Assembly: GCF_003330725.1 (NCBI RefSeq)
Contig: NZ_CP030840.1
Coordinates: forward strand, 3,472,001 to 3,536,000
DNA from: Acidisarcina polymorpha
GTDB taxonomy: Bacteria; Acidobacteriota; Terriglobia; Terriglobales; Acidobacteriaceae
Length of the DNA: 64,000 nucleotides
Reading direction: 5' to 3'
The position numbers and the translations under genes are program-made. Positions 8,673-18,215 of the stretch are shown in pieces (the first letter of the stretch is position 1; every line of letters starts with the position of its first letter). The notes under the pieces are model-generated. The model searched no databases. It was not told the DNA's origin and worked only from the letters and a program-made list of their open reading frames with translations.

Positions 8673-10280
8673 TTAGATAGGTAGAAAACGATCTTCCCCT
8701 GCTCGCCTCCGCAGTTCTTCCTCCAACTGCTTCTGCGTTTCGACATCGTCGGCGCTGCCGTACCAGCGGATGATTTTTCCATCTTTGTCGTGCCGCGGAG
8801 CTCCGCGGGAACGGATCCAGCGCCACTCTCCGCTGGCAGCGCGGACGCGGCACTCCACATCGATGGGCTCTCCGGTGCGTAAAGAGTGTTCGATGCTTTC
8901 CGTCACGCGCTCCTGATCGTCCGGATGAAGCCCACGAATAAATCCTCGTCCGCGAGAGTCCTCTTCGCTCATCCCCGTGATCTGCTGCCAGCGCGGACTG
9001 ATCATCGTTGCCATGCCATGTTCGTCGAGCACCCATGGGATCTGCGGGCTCAACTCGACCATATGGCGATAGTGATCTTCGCTCTCCCGCAGCGCCGCTT
9101 CCGTTCGCCTGCGGGTAGTGACATCAACGATTGCTACGGAGATGCCCACCACCTCGTTCGCTTCGTCGAAGGCGGGTAGGTAGGAGACCAGGAAGGTCTC
9201 CTCGGGCCGTCCGTCATCCGCTTCGCGCGTGATCTCCACTGCATGGACCGGCGCTCCTCCCAAGGCACGCTGCAAGTGGATTTCAAGCTGAGGATATACT
9301 CCCGGGATCATTTCACTGACAAGCCGGCCCAAATGACTGTGGACCGGAGCACCGTTCATCGCTGCGAGCTGCTGGTTGATGCTGATGTAGCGCAACTCAG
9401 GGCTGAGAAAGGCAAGGCCCACGGGAGCGCCGTCATACAGGGCCTGCAGGTGAGAGAGCCGCTGGCCAGGAGGGGAATTGTAGGAGATATCCCGCCAGAC
9501 GCTGGAGTTGGGCCGTAACCGAACAGGCGCCCGCATGGTGATTGCGTCGCTCAGCCGTTCCGCCGGAACGGGCTTACCGAAGAGCCAGCCCTGGCCCATC
9601 TCGCACCCCAGCAACAGCAGCATTTCAGCCTGTTCCCCGGTTTCCACCCCCTCAGCAACCGTGGTCAAGCCCAGGCTTTGTCCGAGACCGACGACCGCAG
9701 AAACAATCTTGCGGCTCTCCCGATTTTCTGTCATCGAGCCTACGAAGCTGCGGTCCACCTTTAATCCGTCGAAGGGCAACGACTGTAGATGAAGCAGGCT
9801 GGAGTAGCCCGTACCGAAATCATCAAGCGCTAAGCGGCACCCGTGCGTCTTGAGTTCCATCGAGATGGCCTGCGCATGCTGCAGGTTCTCGAGCAGAGCG
9901 CTCTCCGTAATCTCGATGACCACCCGATCGAGAGGAAATGCAACTGCAGTCGCTGCCTCTAGAATCCGTTCCGGGAGTGTGAGATCATGCAGCATGTATG
10001 GGGAAACATTAAAGGCGAGCCACTGAGGCTCGGGCAGCAAGGTGGCGGCCCTGAATGCCTTCTGCATCAACATTCCCGTCAGTTCGCCGATCACGCCTGC
10101 TTGCTCGGCAACACCGACAAATGCTCCGGGCAGCACGACGCCAAGACTTCCATGCTGCCACCGGGCCAGAACTTCCATCCCAGCAACTTCGCCTGAATGA
10201 AGAACCACAACTGGCTGGAAAAACGGCACAAACTCATTGTTCCGTAGCCCTGCTCGAACTTGTTCAGCGTTCATGTGCAT
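8673..10280 (-). CDS. Cyclic-di-GMP phosphodiesterase: EAL-PAS-PAS protein
   Basis: The protein begins with an EAL domain containing the catalytic motifs: MEVLARW, AFNVSP, IEITES, LDDFGTGYSS, LKVDRSF and AEGVET. Two PAS/PAC domains follow (LYDGAPVGLAFL and YRHMVELSPQIPWVLDEHG). The chain ends just after a PAC segment (KQLEEELRRRAG), with no GGDEF or kinase domain. It should hydrolyse c-di-GMP under control of the PAS sensors; there are no membrane segments. I prefer the ATG at 10280 because GAGG lies seven bases upstream and the EAL domain starts at once; an in-frame ATG at 10472 would add 64 residues without known homology. EAL in front of PAS is the reverse of the common order. Confidence 0.8.
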   Translation of the reverse strand: MHMNAEQVRAGLRNNEFVPFFQPVVVLHSGEVAGMEVLARWQHGSLGVVLPGAFVGVAEQAGVIGELTGMLMQKAFRAATLLPEPQWLAFNVSPYMLHDLTLPERILEAATAVAFPLDRVVIEITESALLENLQHAQAISMELKTHGCRLALDDFGTGYSSLLHLQSLPFDGLKVDRSFVGSMTENRESRKIVSAVVGLGQSLGLTTVAEGVETGEQAEMLLLLGCEMGQGWLFGKPVPAERLSDAITMRAPVRLRPNSSVWRDISYNSPPGQRLSHLQALYDGAPVGLAFLSPELRYISINQQLAAMNGAPVHSHLGRLVSEMIPGVYPQLEIHLQRALGGAPVHAVEITREADDGRPEETFLVSYLPAFDEANEVVGISVAIVDVTTRRRTEAALRESEDHYRHMVELSPQIPWVLDEHGMATMISPRWQQITGMSEEDSRGRGFIRGLHPDDQERVTESIEHSLRTGEPIDVECRVRAASGEWRWIRSRGAPRHDKDGKIIRWYGSADDVETQKQLEEELRRRAGEDRFLPI

Positions 10281-10594
10281 GAGAGAACCTCGCCGGACAC
10301 CGCCGAAAAAGTATCCGCCTGTTCTAGCCCCTTTGTCGAACCGGTCTCGGTCAGCGCAGTCGTATGCCGCCAGCAATCGTTCCGGTTCTTCGGCAAGTTG
10401 CATGGAACGGCTGGGAAAATGCACGCCAGCCGCTCCATGCGTTGAGCGTCGAAAGCAATAATTTACGGTCACGCGCAGATTGGATCATGTAGTATCTCAG
10501 CAATTCGTTTCAGCTTGCGCGCCCATGCTCCACGAGTCGTCGATGTTTTTGAACATGGCAGCAAAGCAGGTCGTTTGGAGGAGATCGCAAAACA

Positions 10595-11926
10595 ATGGCA
10601 ATCGTAAATGCGGGCAGCGCGCGGACCGTTTCCGCTCATCCCGCCGACCATACGAACTACGGCGCGATGGCCATGGTCACCACGCTCTTTTTCGCATGGG
10701 GCTTTTGCACCGTTCTGAACGATGCTGTTATTCCGCATCTTCAGTCTGTTTTTGATTTGAGCTACGTTCAGGCGTCTCTGATACAACTCGCCTTCTTTAG
10801 CTCGTATTTCGTTTTCGCCCTGCCGGCGGGCAAACTGGTCGAGTGGATCGGCTACCAGCGAACCATGGTCGTCGGGCTGGTCCTGATGGCGTCCGGTGCG
10901 CTGCTCTTCGTACCGGCCGCAAGCGTTGCCACCTACGCGTTCTTCCTCTGTGCAGAGGTAGTGCTGGCGGCCGGCGTGACCGTCCTGCAGGTCGCGGCGA
11001 ACCCATATGTCACCATCCTGGGGCCTCCGGAAACAGCTTCAAGCCGGCTGAATCTGACTCAGGCCTTCAATACGCTTGGCGACAGCGTTGCGCCATATAT
11101 CGGCGGCGTTTTGATTCTTGGCGGAGCCGCCGCCGCCCTGCCGAGGGGCGAGCATCTCCAGGGAGCGGCCCTCACCGCCTATCGCATTCAACAGGCTGCC
11201 AGCATCAAGCTGCCATTTATCGCGATTGCCAGCGCAGCGACGGTCCTCGCGCTCGCTGTCGCGCTCTTTCGTTTCCCTCGCATCGCGATCACTCGCGAAT
11301 TTCGCCCGACAGATCTGGGTGTGAAGCAGGAACACGTGTGGAACCATCCCCACCTCTATCTTGGTGCGATCGGCATTTTTATTTACGTTGGCGCTGAGGT
11401 CTCCATCGGTAGCTACATGGTCAAATATTTTGCCGATCCCAAGATAGCCGGACTGCCCCTGGAAAGAGCCGCAAAGCTGGTTACCTTTTACTGGTTCGGC
11501 ATGATGGTCGGACGATTCATCGGCTCGGCAGCCATGCAGCGCATCGCCGCAAATAAGATGCTTGCCTGGAGCGGCCTTGGAGCGGGCCTGCTGGTGTTGG
11601 CCTCGCTGCTTGGTACAGGTTATTTCGCCGTGGTCACGATCCTTGCCGTCGGTCTTTTCAACTCCATCATGTTTCCCACAATCTTCACGCTGGCGGTCGC
11701 CGAGTTGGGTCCCCTCACCGGGCGAGGATCAGGCTTGCTGGTACAAGCGATCGTCGGCGGAGCGGTCTTTCCGGTGTTCATGGGATTCCTGGCCGACAAG
11801 TTCGGCATCCACCGCTCGCTGCTGATGCCGCTGCTCTGCTATCTATATGTGATTTATTACGGCTGGAGAGGCTACCGTATCCGGCCAACGGAACCGCAAA
11901 CCCACCTTCAGGCACTCGTTGAGTAG
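10595..11926 (+). CDS. MFS sugar permease, FHS (FucP-like) family
   Basis: A 443-residue protein with about 12 membrane helices. It has the family signature of L-fucose/glucose-galactose:H+ symporters: FFAWGFCTVLNDAVIPHLQ in helix 1, ending in the FucP-type start, and VAANPYVTILGPPETASSRL with the conserved ANPY and Asn/Gln residues (LTQAFNTLGDSVAPYIGG). GGAGGAG lies 13-19 bases before the ATG. It takes up a hexose or deoxyhexose by proton symport across the inner membrane. It is a single gene that diverges from the EAL protein, so context does not identify the sugar. Confidence 0.85.
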   Translation: MAIVNAGSARTVSAHPADHTNYGAMAMVTTLFFAWGFCTVLNDAVIPHLQSVFDLSYVQASLIQLAFFSSYFVFALPAGKLVEWIGYQRTMVVGLVLMASGALLFVPAASVATYAFFLCAEVVLAAGVTVLQVAANPYVTILGPPETASSRLNLTQAFNTLGDSVAPYIGGVLILGGAAAALPRGEHLQGAALTAYRIQQAASIKLPFIAIASAATVLALAVALFRFPRIAITREFRPTDLGVKQEHVWNHPHLYLGAIGIFIYVGAEVSIGSYMVKYFADPKIAGLPLERAAKLVTFYWFGMMVGRFIGSAAMQRIAANKMLAWSGLGAGLLVLASLLGTGYFAVVTILAVGLFNSIMFPTIFTLAVAELGPLTGRGSGLLVQAIVGGAVFPVFMGFLADKFGIHRSLLMPLLCYLYVIYYGWRGYRIRPTEPQTHLQALVE

Positions 11927-12215
11927 CTACGCCCATTCTTAGGCTAGTGGACGATTTGTTGACTTCCCGGCCAAGTGACCAAAAAGCCGGTGTGAGTTCG
12001 CCACAATTCCGGCGGTAGCATTGGATCCTGGCGCGGTGAGCACCAACTCACCTTTGAGAACCATCACTAGAGTGGCATCTCGTTTATCTCGTCAACAGCC
12101 TCGTGGCGCAGGACCAGAGTCTTCAGTTAGAAGCGTAAAGCCGCAACCAGAAGCAATTGTTTTATCAGGTGGTGCTGCAACCCCACCGTAAGATACTGTA
12201 GATCGGAGCTGCGTC

Positions 12216-14255
12216 ATGACCTCCTCCACGGGAAACCACTCGGAAAACGCCAACAAGCTTCCCTTGCGCTTCTTCGCTCTCGCTGTCGGACTCATAGCGA
12301 TCTTCTTTATGCAGTGCATGCTCACCGCAAGAAGAGACTCGCTGAACTGGGATGAATCTCAACACCTCTACTCCGGATGGCTCTCCTGGAAGCACGCGGA
12401 CTTCGGCTTCAACCCCGAGGTCCCCCCACTCATCAAGATGTGGTGTGCAATCCCCCTGCTGCATCGCCAAATTCAACAGCCCGCCTACATCAATGCTCCT
12501 TTCAAGCTCGAAGGCTTCGCCCTCGGGCAGAAATTCATGGCGATCAATGGAATCGACCGCACGCTGATACCTGCGCGGTTCATGGCCGCGCTTCTCTCAG
12601 TCATGCTCGCGATTCTGCTTTTCATCACCGCAAAGGAGCTGTTCGGCGCAGCGCCTGCCCTCTTTGCACTCGCGCTCTTTACCTTCGACCCGAACTTCCT
12701 TGCCCACGACGCATATGTCACCACCGACATCGGCGCCGCGCTCACCACTCTGTTGGCCGTCTACGCCTTTTATCGATTCACTAAGTGTCCCACAGTGCCC
12801 AGAATGCTTCTTCTTGCGATCGCCGTGGGATTAGGACTCACCGCCAAATTCACCGGCGTACTCATCGTTCCTATTCTTGTGCTGATTGCGGCTGCCGAGA
12901 CTTGGCGCTCGCGTACCCCACGTTCTTCAAACCCGAAGACCGCCTCCGCCAGTCAGATGCTTGTTTGCCTGTGCACCGCCACCGCATTCGGACTTTTCTG
13001 CATCTGGGCCATCTATGGCTTTCGCTACCAGGCAAGGCCGGCGCCTCTAGAGTTGAACCCTTCCGCAGCATCGTATTTGCAGGGGCTGAGCTCGCCCATC
13101 AGCCGTAACGCAATGAGCTTCGGCGCGCGACATCATCTGCTGCCTGAGGCCTATCTTTATGGTCTGGCCGATACCAAAATTTCCGGCGATGATTACCCGT
13201 CCTATTTCTTTGGAAAGATGTACCCTCACGCTCCGCACTGGTACTATCCCGCAGCGCTCCTGATCAAATCGACGATTCCATTTCTGGTTCTTTTGTTCCT
13301 AACCGTTGCCCTCATCGTGATGGGGCAGTGGCGAGCGGGAAGGGAGATTATCTTCCTCACCATTCCTGCAGTGGTGCTCTTCGCAGTTGCTACGCTTTCC
13401 GTTTTCGGGATCGGATTCAGGCACCTTTTCTCGATCTTTCCCCCACTTTACATACTAATCAGCGGAGCCGCTTTTTACCTCGCAAATCGAGACCGCAGGT
13501 GGCGCCCCGCGCTTGCCCTTCTGCTCGTCTGGCAGATCGCTACCGCCCTTTTCTCCATACCCGGCGGCGTGGCTTACGCCAACGAGGCATGGGGCGGCTC
13601 GAGCCACACTCATCTCTACCTTTCCGACTCCAACACCGATTGGGGACAGCAACTCAAGATGGTGAAAATCTATCTCGATAAGCACCCTGGAAGGCCCTGC
13701 TACTTTGCCTACTTCGCCCAGGGCCCGGTGAACTTCACCGATTACGGCATCAAGTGCCAGCAGTTGCCAACCTCTTCAGGTTCATGGCTGGGATTCCCGC
13801 CCATGAGCTTCGCCTCAGGCCCGACCGTCTCCGGAACCATCCTCATCAGCGGGGGAAACCTTGACGGCGTCGACCGTCCGGGTAAGCTCAATCCTTATGA
13901 GCAATTCCGGATCTTGCAGCCAACAGCAACGATCGATGAAGCGGTCTACGTCTACGAAGGAACCTTCACCTTGCCCCTCGCCGCGGCATTAAGTCATGCC
14001 GAGGCATCGCAGAGCCTCATCCGCCAGAAACGCTACGATGGCGCCCTCGCCGAAGCAAAGCTTGCAACTCAGCTAGCGCCAGAGAGCACCGATGCGCTCA
14101 CCGCGCTGGGTGACGCCTTGGACGGGTTGCATCGAGCACCCGAGGCGAAAGTCGCGTACGCGGCAGCTCTCCAGGCCGCACAAACCATCGAACCGGAGTT
14201 CCAGGTCGGCGCAGTCTCGGCGCTTAAAGCTAAAATCAACGGCGCGCAACCATAA
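12216..14255 (+). CDS. GT39/ArnT-like membrane glycosyltransferase with C-terminal TPR
   Basis: A 679-residue polytopic membrane protein of the PMT/ArnT superfamily. The first periplasmic loop carries the acidic motif WDESQH, matching the catalytic Asp-Glu site of these lipid-linked sugar transferases. About ten or more hydrophobic segments follow, and the last 100 residues form a tetratricopeptide-like tail (QKRYDGALAEAKLATQLAPE, then ALTALGDALDGL). It probably transfers a sugar from a polyprenyl donor to a protein or lipid outside the membrane. GGAG lies upstream of the ATG. It stands alone, with a 289-base gap before it in which I saw nothing. Confidence 0.75.
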   Translation: MTSSTGNHSENANKLPLRFFALAVGLIAIFFMQCMLTARRDSLNWDESQHLYSGWLSWKHADFGFNPEVPPLIKMWCAIPLLHRQIQQPAYINAPFKLEGFALGQKFMAINGIDRTLIPARFMAALLSVMLAILLFITAKELFGAAPALFALALFTFDPNFLAHDAYVTTDIGAALTTLLAVYAFYRFTKCPTVPRMLLLAIAVGLGLTAKFTGVLIVPILVLIAAAETWRSRTPRSSNPKTASASQMLVCLCTATAFGLFCIWAIYGFRYQARPAPLELNPSAASYLQGLSSPISRNAMSFGARHHLLPEAYLYGLADTKISGDDYPSYFFGKMYPHAPHWYYPAALLIKSTIPFLVLLFLTVALIVMGQWRAGREIIFLTIPAVVLFAVATLSVFGIGFRHLFSIFPPLYILISGAAFYLANRDRRWRPALALLLVWQIATALFSIPGGVAYANEAWGGSSHTHLYLSDSNTDWGQQLKMVKIYLDKHPGRPCYFAYFAQGPVNFTDYGIKCQQLPTSSGSWLGFPPMSFASGPTVSGTILISGGNLDGVDRPGKLNPYEQFRILQPTATIDEAVYVYEGTFTLPLAAALSHAEASQSLIRQKRYDGALAEAKLATQLAPESTDALTALGDALDGLHRAPEAKVAYAAALQAAQTIEPEFQVGAVSALKAKINGAQP

Positions 14256-14609
14256 GCCAATTCCGATATTTCTCTAACCTCATGAACCGCCACTACGGAG
14301 GTGGGAATCATGAGGAAACCGTTTACGAAGAGAACCAAAGGTCAGAAGGCTCGACCGAGACTAAGCCCGGCATTCCAGATTTAGAACTCTCAAAACTTGC
14401 AGTACAACGAAGCCGCTGGTTAGAAGATCATGCGGTCGCGCTACTTGCCCTCGACAGTTTGCATGAACACTCGGGACAGACGCTCAGTTCATATCCACAG
14501 CGGAACAAACAATTCACGCTGGTCGCTACTTCCCATTCAGCGATGTGCCGTTCGGGATGCCTACCCGATCCACCATCCTCTGGCCGGAGGTTTCGATGAT
14601 TTTTCCAGA
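14256..14609. other. Intergenic gap, 354 bases
   Basis: The only signal is a good ribosome site (GGAGGTG) before an ATG at 14309 that opens a 24-codon frame. The other frame here contains GIPDLELSKLAVQRS, which weakly recalls the N-terminus of acidobacterial tyrosine recombinases. Neither is strong enough to call a gene. Confidence 0.3.
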
Positions 14610-14912
14610 TTATTTCGTCATCGGACGGGATCCGATCTGTCTGAGGTAATCGAGATATGCTTTGAACGTCCCGGGTACGATTCGATAAAACACGTTGAGG
14701 CCGTCTTTTCGAGAAGCAATCAGGCCGAGCTCTGTCAGGACCTTCAAATGATGCGAGAGCGTAGGCGGAGAGATATGGCTCTTCGCATGCATTTCTCCGC
14801 AGAATAGCTCATCATGCTGAGCTATTTGGGTGTAAATGGCGAGCCGGTTGGGATCGCCCAACGCTCTTCCAATCTGAGCGGCTTCGTCGTCGGTGATTCT
14901 TTTCTTGCTCAT
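14610..14912 (-). CDS. ArsR-family transcriptional repressor
   Basis: A 100-residue winged-helix regulator: AAQIGRALGDPNRLAIYTQI, the recognition helix in SHISPPTLSHHLKVL, and the wing (GLIASRKDGLNVFYRI). The ELFCGEM segment has one Cys, so the classical ELCVC metal site is absent. I start at the ATG at 14912 (GGAAT upstream); a TTG at 14927 is an alternative. It diverges from the RND efflux operon across about 105 bases, so it is the likely local repressor of that operon and of itself. The ligand is unknown. Confidence 0.85.
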   Translation of the reverse strand: MSKKRITDDEAAQIGRALGDPNRLAIYTQIAQHDELFCGEMHAKSHISPPTLSHHLKVLTELGLIASRKDGLNVFYRIVPGTFKAYLDYLRQIGSRPMTK

Positions 14913-15017
14913 TTCTATATTCCGCAACCGGCAGGTTTTTCGAACAAATGAATCCTAGTATTTTGATCCACATCGAAATAGTACGCTAGCGAAGACGCTG
15001 AGTGCCGGAGCGCCCCC

Positions 15018-18000
15018 ATGTGGATTGTACGACTCGCCCTGAATAAGCCCTATACCTTCGTCGTGGCGGCGATCCTGATTGTTGTCCTTGGACTCTCGGC
15101 GATCGCAACGACGCCGACCGACATCTTCCCAAATATCGACATTCCTGTGGTGACCGTCATCTGGTCGTACTCCGGGCTCCCCGCGAAAGAGATGGAGCAG
15201 AGGGTTACGACTTTCAGCGAGTTTGTGATGGCGGTCGTCAACGATGTGAAATCCATCGACTCGCAGACGACCAGTGGGGCCAGCGTCATCAAGATTTACT
15301 TCCAGCCACAGGTGCGGATCGACGCGGCCATGTCTCAGGTGGGCGCTGCTGTAAACTCCATTCGTTTCCGCATGCCCCAGGGGGTCAATCCTCCGTGGAT
15401 TTTACGATTCAGCGCTTCGACGGTGCCGATCATTCAGCTTTCGCTCTCCAGCGATACGCTTTCAGAATCTGAGATTTACGACTACGGGCTGTTTCGGGTT
15501 CGCCAGCAGTTGACGACAGTTCCAGGAACGTTGCTACCAACTCCGTACGGCGGTGTAGCAAGGCAGATTATGGTCGATCTCGATCAGGACGCTCTTCTTG
15601 CCAAAGGGATTACTCCGATAGATGTCACCGCCGCGATCAATGCACAAAACGTGACACTCCCTTCCGGTACGGCCAAGGTTGACAGCCGGGAGTATACAGT
15701 CAGCACCAACTCCAGTCCGACCGATGCTCTCATGCTGAATGATGTTCCGATCAAGACTGTCAACGGGTCTCTGGTTTACATGAGGGACGTCGCTCACGTC
15801 AGAGACGGCTGGTCCGTGCAGCAGAATGTTGCACGCGCAAATGGCAAGCCGGCGGCGCTTCTTGCCATTATGAAGACGGGTTCGGTGTCGACGCTCGATA
15901 TCGTCAATCAGATCAAGAACGATGTCCTTCCGGCGTCTCGTGCGGCCGCTCCGAAGGGACTGAAGATCACCGAGCTCTTCGATCAATCCATATTTGTGAA
16001 GGCCTCTATCGTCGGCGTATTGCGCGAGGGGGTGATCGCCGCATCCCTAACCGCACTCATGATATTGCTCTTCCTCGGCAGCTGGCGGAGCACGTTGATT
16101 ATTGCTGTCTCCATTCCGCTGTCGATTCTAAGTTCGATCATCCTGCTCAGCGCGATGGGCGAAACGATGAACACGATGACGCTCGGCGGACTTGCGCTGG
16201 CTATTGGAATCCTGGTGGACGACGCGACCGTCACGATAGAAAACATTCACCGCCATATGGAAGATCAGCCTCTTCGCGAGGCCGTCCTAATTAGCGCTTC
16301 GGAGATTGCGACGCCAACCCTGGTGTCGACGCTCACAATTTGTATCGTATTTGTGTCAGTGGTCTTTCTGACCGGACCGGCAAAGTTCCTATTTACTCCG
16401 ATGGCGCTCGCGGTCGTCTTCGCCATGCTTGCTTCCTATGTTCTTTCGAGGACGCTGGTCCCCGTCATGGTGAACTTCATGCTTGGGGCGGAGCAGCATG
16501 TCGAACCCGGCATCGACGGCGAACCTGTTCACGAGAGGGCGAGAGGACGCTCCATCTTTGGTCGCATCAACCAACGGTTCAATGAGGGATACTTCTGGGT
16601 GCAAGAGCGTTATACGCATGCCCTCGAAAGCGTCCTGCATCACCGGAAGCCAGCGCTGATCACTTCAATCGCCATCATGTCGACGGCGTTCCTGCTGCTG
16701 CCCTTTGTGGGCAGGGACTTCTTTCCCTCCGTCGACGCGGGACAGATCAAGCTGCATATCCGTGCGCGGCCTGGGACTCGTATCGAAACCACGAAAGTGC
16801 TCTTCAGCCAGGTCGAGGACCAAATTCGCAAGACGATCCCCGCGAATGAAACTGACCTCATCATGGATAACATCGGGCTGACGCCGGAGACTTTCAACTA
16901 TGCGTTTGGCGATGGAGCAACGATCGGGAGCGCCGACGGCGAGGTGCTTATCGCCCTCAACACCAAGCATCATGGCCCGACGCAAAGGTATGTGAGTGAG
17001 TTGCGATCGCAGTTACAGCGGCAATTCCCGGATCTCACTTTCTTCTTCCAGCCCGCTGACATGGTCACGCAAATTCTGAACTTCGGACTTCCCGCCCCGA
17101 TCGACGTGCAGGTGCAGGGTTACGATCCTGGAAACTATGAGATTGCGCGGCGTCTTCGCGCTCGATTGGCTACCGTCCCAGGAGCGGTTGATGTTCACCT
17201 GCACCAGGTCGTCGATGCCCCCGATCTTCATCTCGACATCGACCGCGTCCGTGCAGCGCAGTTCGGCCTCACCCAACAGGATGTGGCGAATAGCCTCTAC
17301 ATTTCGCTAAGCTCGAGCGCCGCGGTCCAACCAAACTTCCGGCTGGATCCGAAGATGGGCATCACCTACACCGTCGCTGCGCAAACTCCGCAGTACAGCA
17401 TCAACTCAATTAACGCGCTCCAGAATACACCGATTCCGATTCACACCATGAATAATCGGACGGAAGTGCTGGGCAACATGGCCACGCTTACACCGGCTGT
17501 TCTTCCGGTGGTGATCAACCACCACAACGGAGCGCCAGTCTTCGACATCTTCGCGAACACGCAGTCGAGCGATCTTGGTTCGGTCGCGGCCAAGGTCAAT
17601 CGCATCGTGAAGGAAGAGAGCAAGAACCTGCCTCCGGGAACCAAGATCGTCGTTCGCGGTCAGGTAGAGAGTATGAACGAGGCCTTCAACCGGCTTGGTC
17701 TTGGACTCGCCTTCGCAGCCCTCATGGTTTACCTGCTGATGGTGGTCAACTATCAAAGCTGGCTCGACCCGTTCATCATCATCTGCGCGCTTCCCGGGGC
17801 CTTCTGCGGTATCGTATGGGCGCTGTTTCTCACGCAGACTACATTTAATGTTCCGAGTCTGATGGGCGCCATCATGTCGATCGGCGTAGCGACAGCAAAC
17901 TCGATACTCCTGGTCACCTTTGCGAATGAACTACGCGCACAAGGCGTGGACCCGCTTGAAGCCGCGGTCAAGGCAGGCTTCACGCGCCTACGGCCGATTA

Positions 18001-18215
18001 TCATGACCGCGTTCGCGATGATCATCGGCATGCTGCCGATGGCTCTCGGCATTGGCGAAGGCGGCGAACAGAATGCTCCTCTTGCGCGCGCAGTCATTGG
18101 CGGACTCAGCGTGGCAACCTTCGCTACCCTCTTCTTTGTGCCTTTGATGTTTACCTTGATCCACGGACGGAACGGCGGCGGACGCAACGCCGGCAGCCCT
18201 CAGGAGGCCGTATGA
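15018..18215 (+). CDS. RND efflux pump inner-membrane subunit (AcrB/MdtC-like, HAE type)
   Basis: A 1065-residue pump subunit of full family length with 12 expected membrane helices. It starts at once with helix 1 (PYTFVVAAILIVVLGLSAI) and the FPNIDIPVV element. The proton-relay Asp pair is present in helix 4 (GGLALAIGILVDDATVTIENIH). The C-terminal repeat includes GTKIVVRGQ and PLMFTLIHG. It exports drugs, lipids or solvents driven by protons, together with the adaptor and outer-membrane proteins encoded next. The pump gene comes first in the operon, its stop overlapping the adaptor ATG by four bases. Divergent ArsR suggests inducible expression. Confidence 0.9.
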   Translation: MWIVRLALNKPYTFVVAAILIVVLGLSAIATTPTDIFPNIDIPVVTVIWSYSGLPAKEMEQRVTTFSEFVMAVVNDVKSIDSQTTSGASVIKIYFQPQVRIDAAMSQVGAAVNSIRFRMPQGVNPPWILRFSASTVPIIQLSLSSDTLSESEIYDYGLFRVRQQLTTVPGTLLPTPYGGVARQIMVDLDQDALLAKGITPIDVTAAINAQNVTLPSGTAKVDSREYTVSTNSSPTDALMLNDVPIKTVNGSLVYMRDVAHVRDGWSVQQNVARANGKPAALLAIMKTGSVSTLDIVNQIKNDVLPASRAAAPKGLKITELFDQSIFVKASIVGVLREGVIAASLTALMILLFLGSWRSTLIIAVSIPLSILSSIILLSAMGETMNTMTLGGLALAIGILVDDATVTIENIHRHMEDQPLREAVLISASEIATPTLVSTLTICIVFVSVVFLTGPAKFLFTPMALAVVFAMLASYVLSRTLVPVMVNFMLGAEQHVEPGIDGEPVHERARGRSIFGRINQRFNEGYFWVQERYTHALESVLHHRKPALITSIAIMSTAFLLLPFVGRDFFPSVDAGQIKLHIRARPGTRIETTKVLFSQVEDQIRKTIPANETDLIMDNIGLTPETFNYAFGDGATIGSADGEVLIALNTKHHGPTQRYVSELRSQLQRQFPDLTFFFQPADMVTQILNFGLPAPIDVQVQGYDPGNYEIARRLRARLATVPGAVDVHLHQVVDAPDLHLDIDRVRAAQFGLTQQDVANSLYISLSSSAAVQPNFRLDPKMGITYTVAAQTPQYSINSINALQNTPIPIHTMNNRTEVLGNMATLTPAVLPVVINHHNGAPVFDIFANTQSSDLGSVAAKVNRIVKEESKNLPPGTKIVVRGQVESMNEAFNRLGLGLAFAALMVYLLMVVNYQSWLDPFIIICALPGAFCGIVWALFLTQTTFNVPSLMGAIMSIGVATANSILLVTFANELRAQGVDPLEAAVKAGFTRLRPIIMTAFAMIIGMLPMALGIGEGGEQNAPLARAVIGGLSVATFATLFFVPLMFTLIHGRNGGGRNAGSPQEAV

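Noticed and set aside
14282-14599. GIPDLELSKLAVQRS stretch resembling the N-terminus of tyrosine recombinases
   Set aside because: The similarity covers only about 15 residues and nothing downstream supports an integrase.
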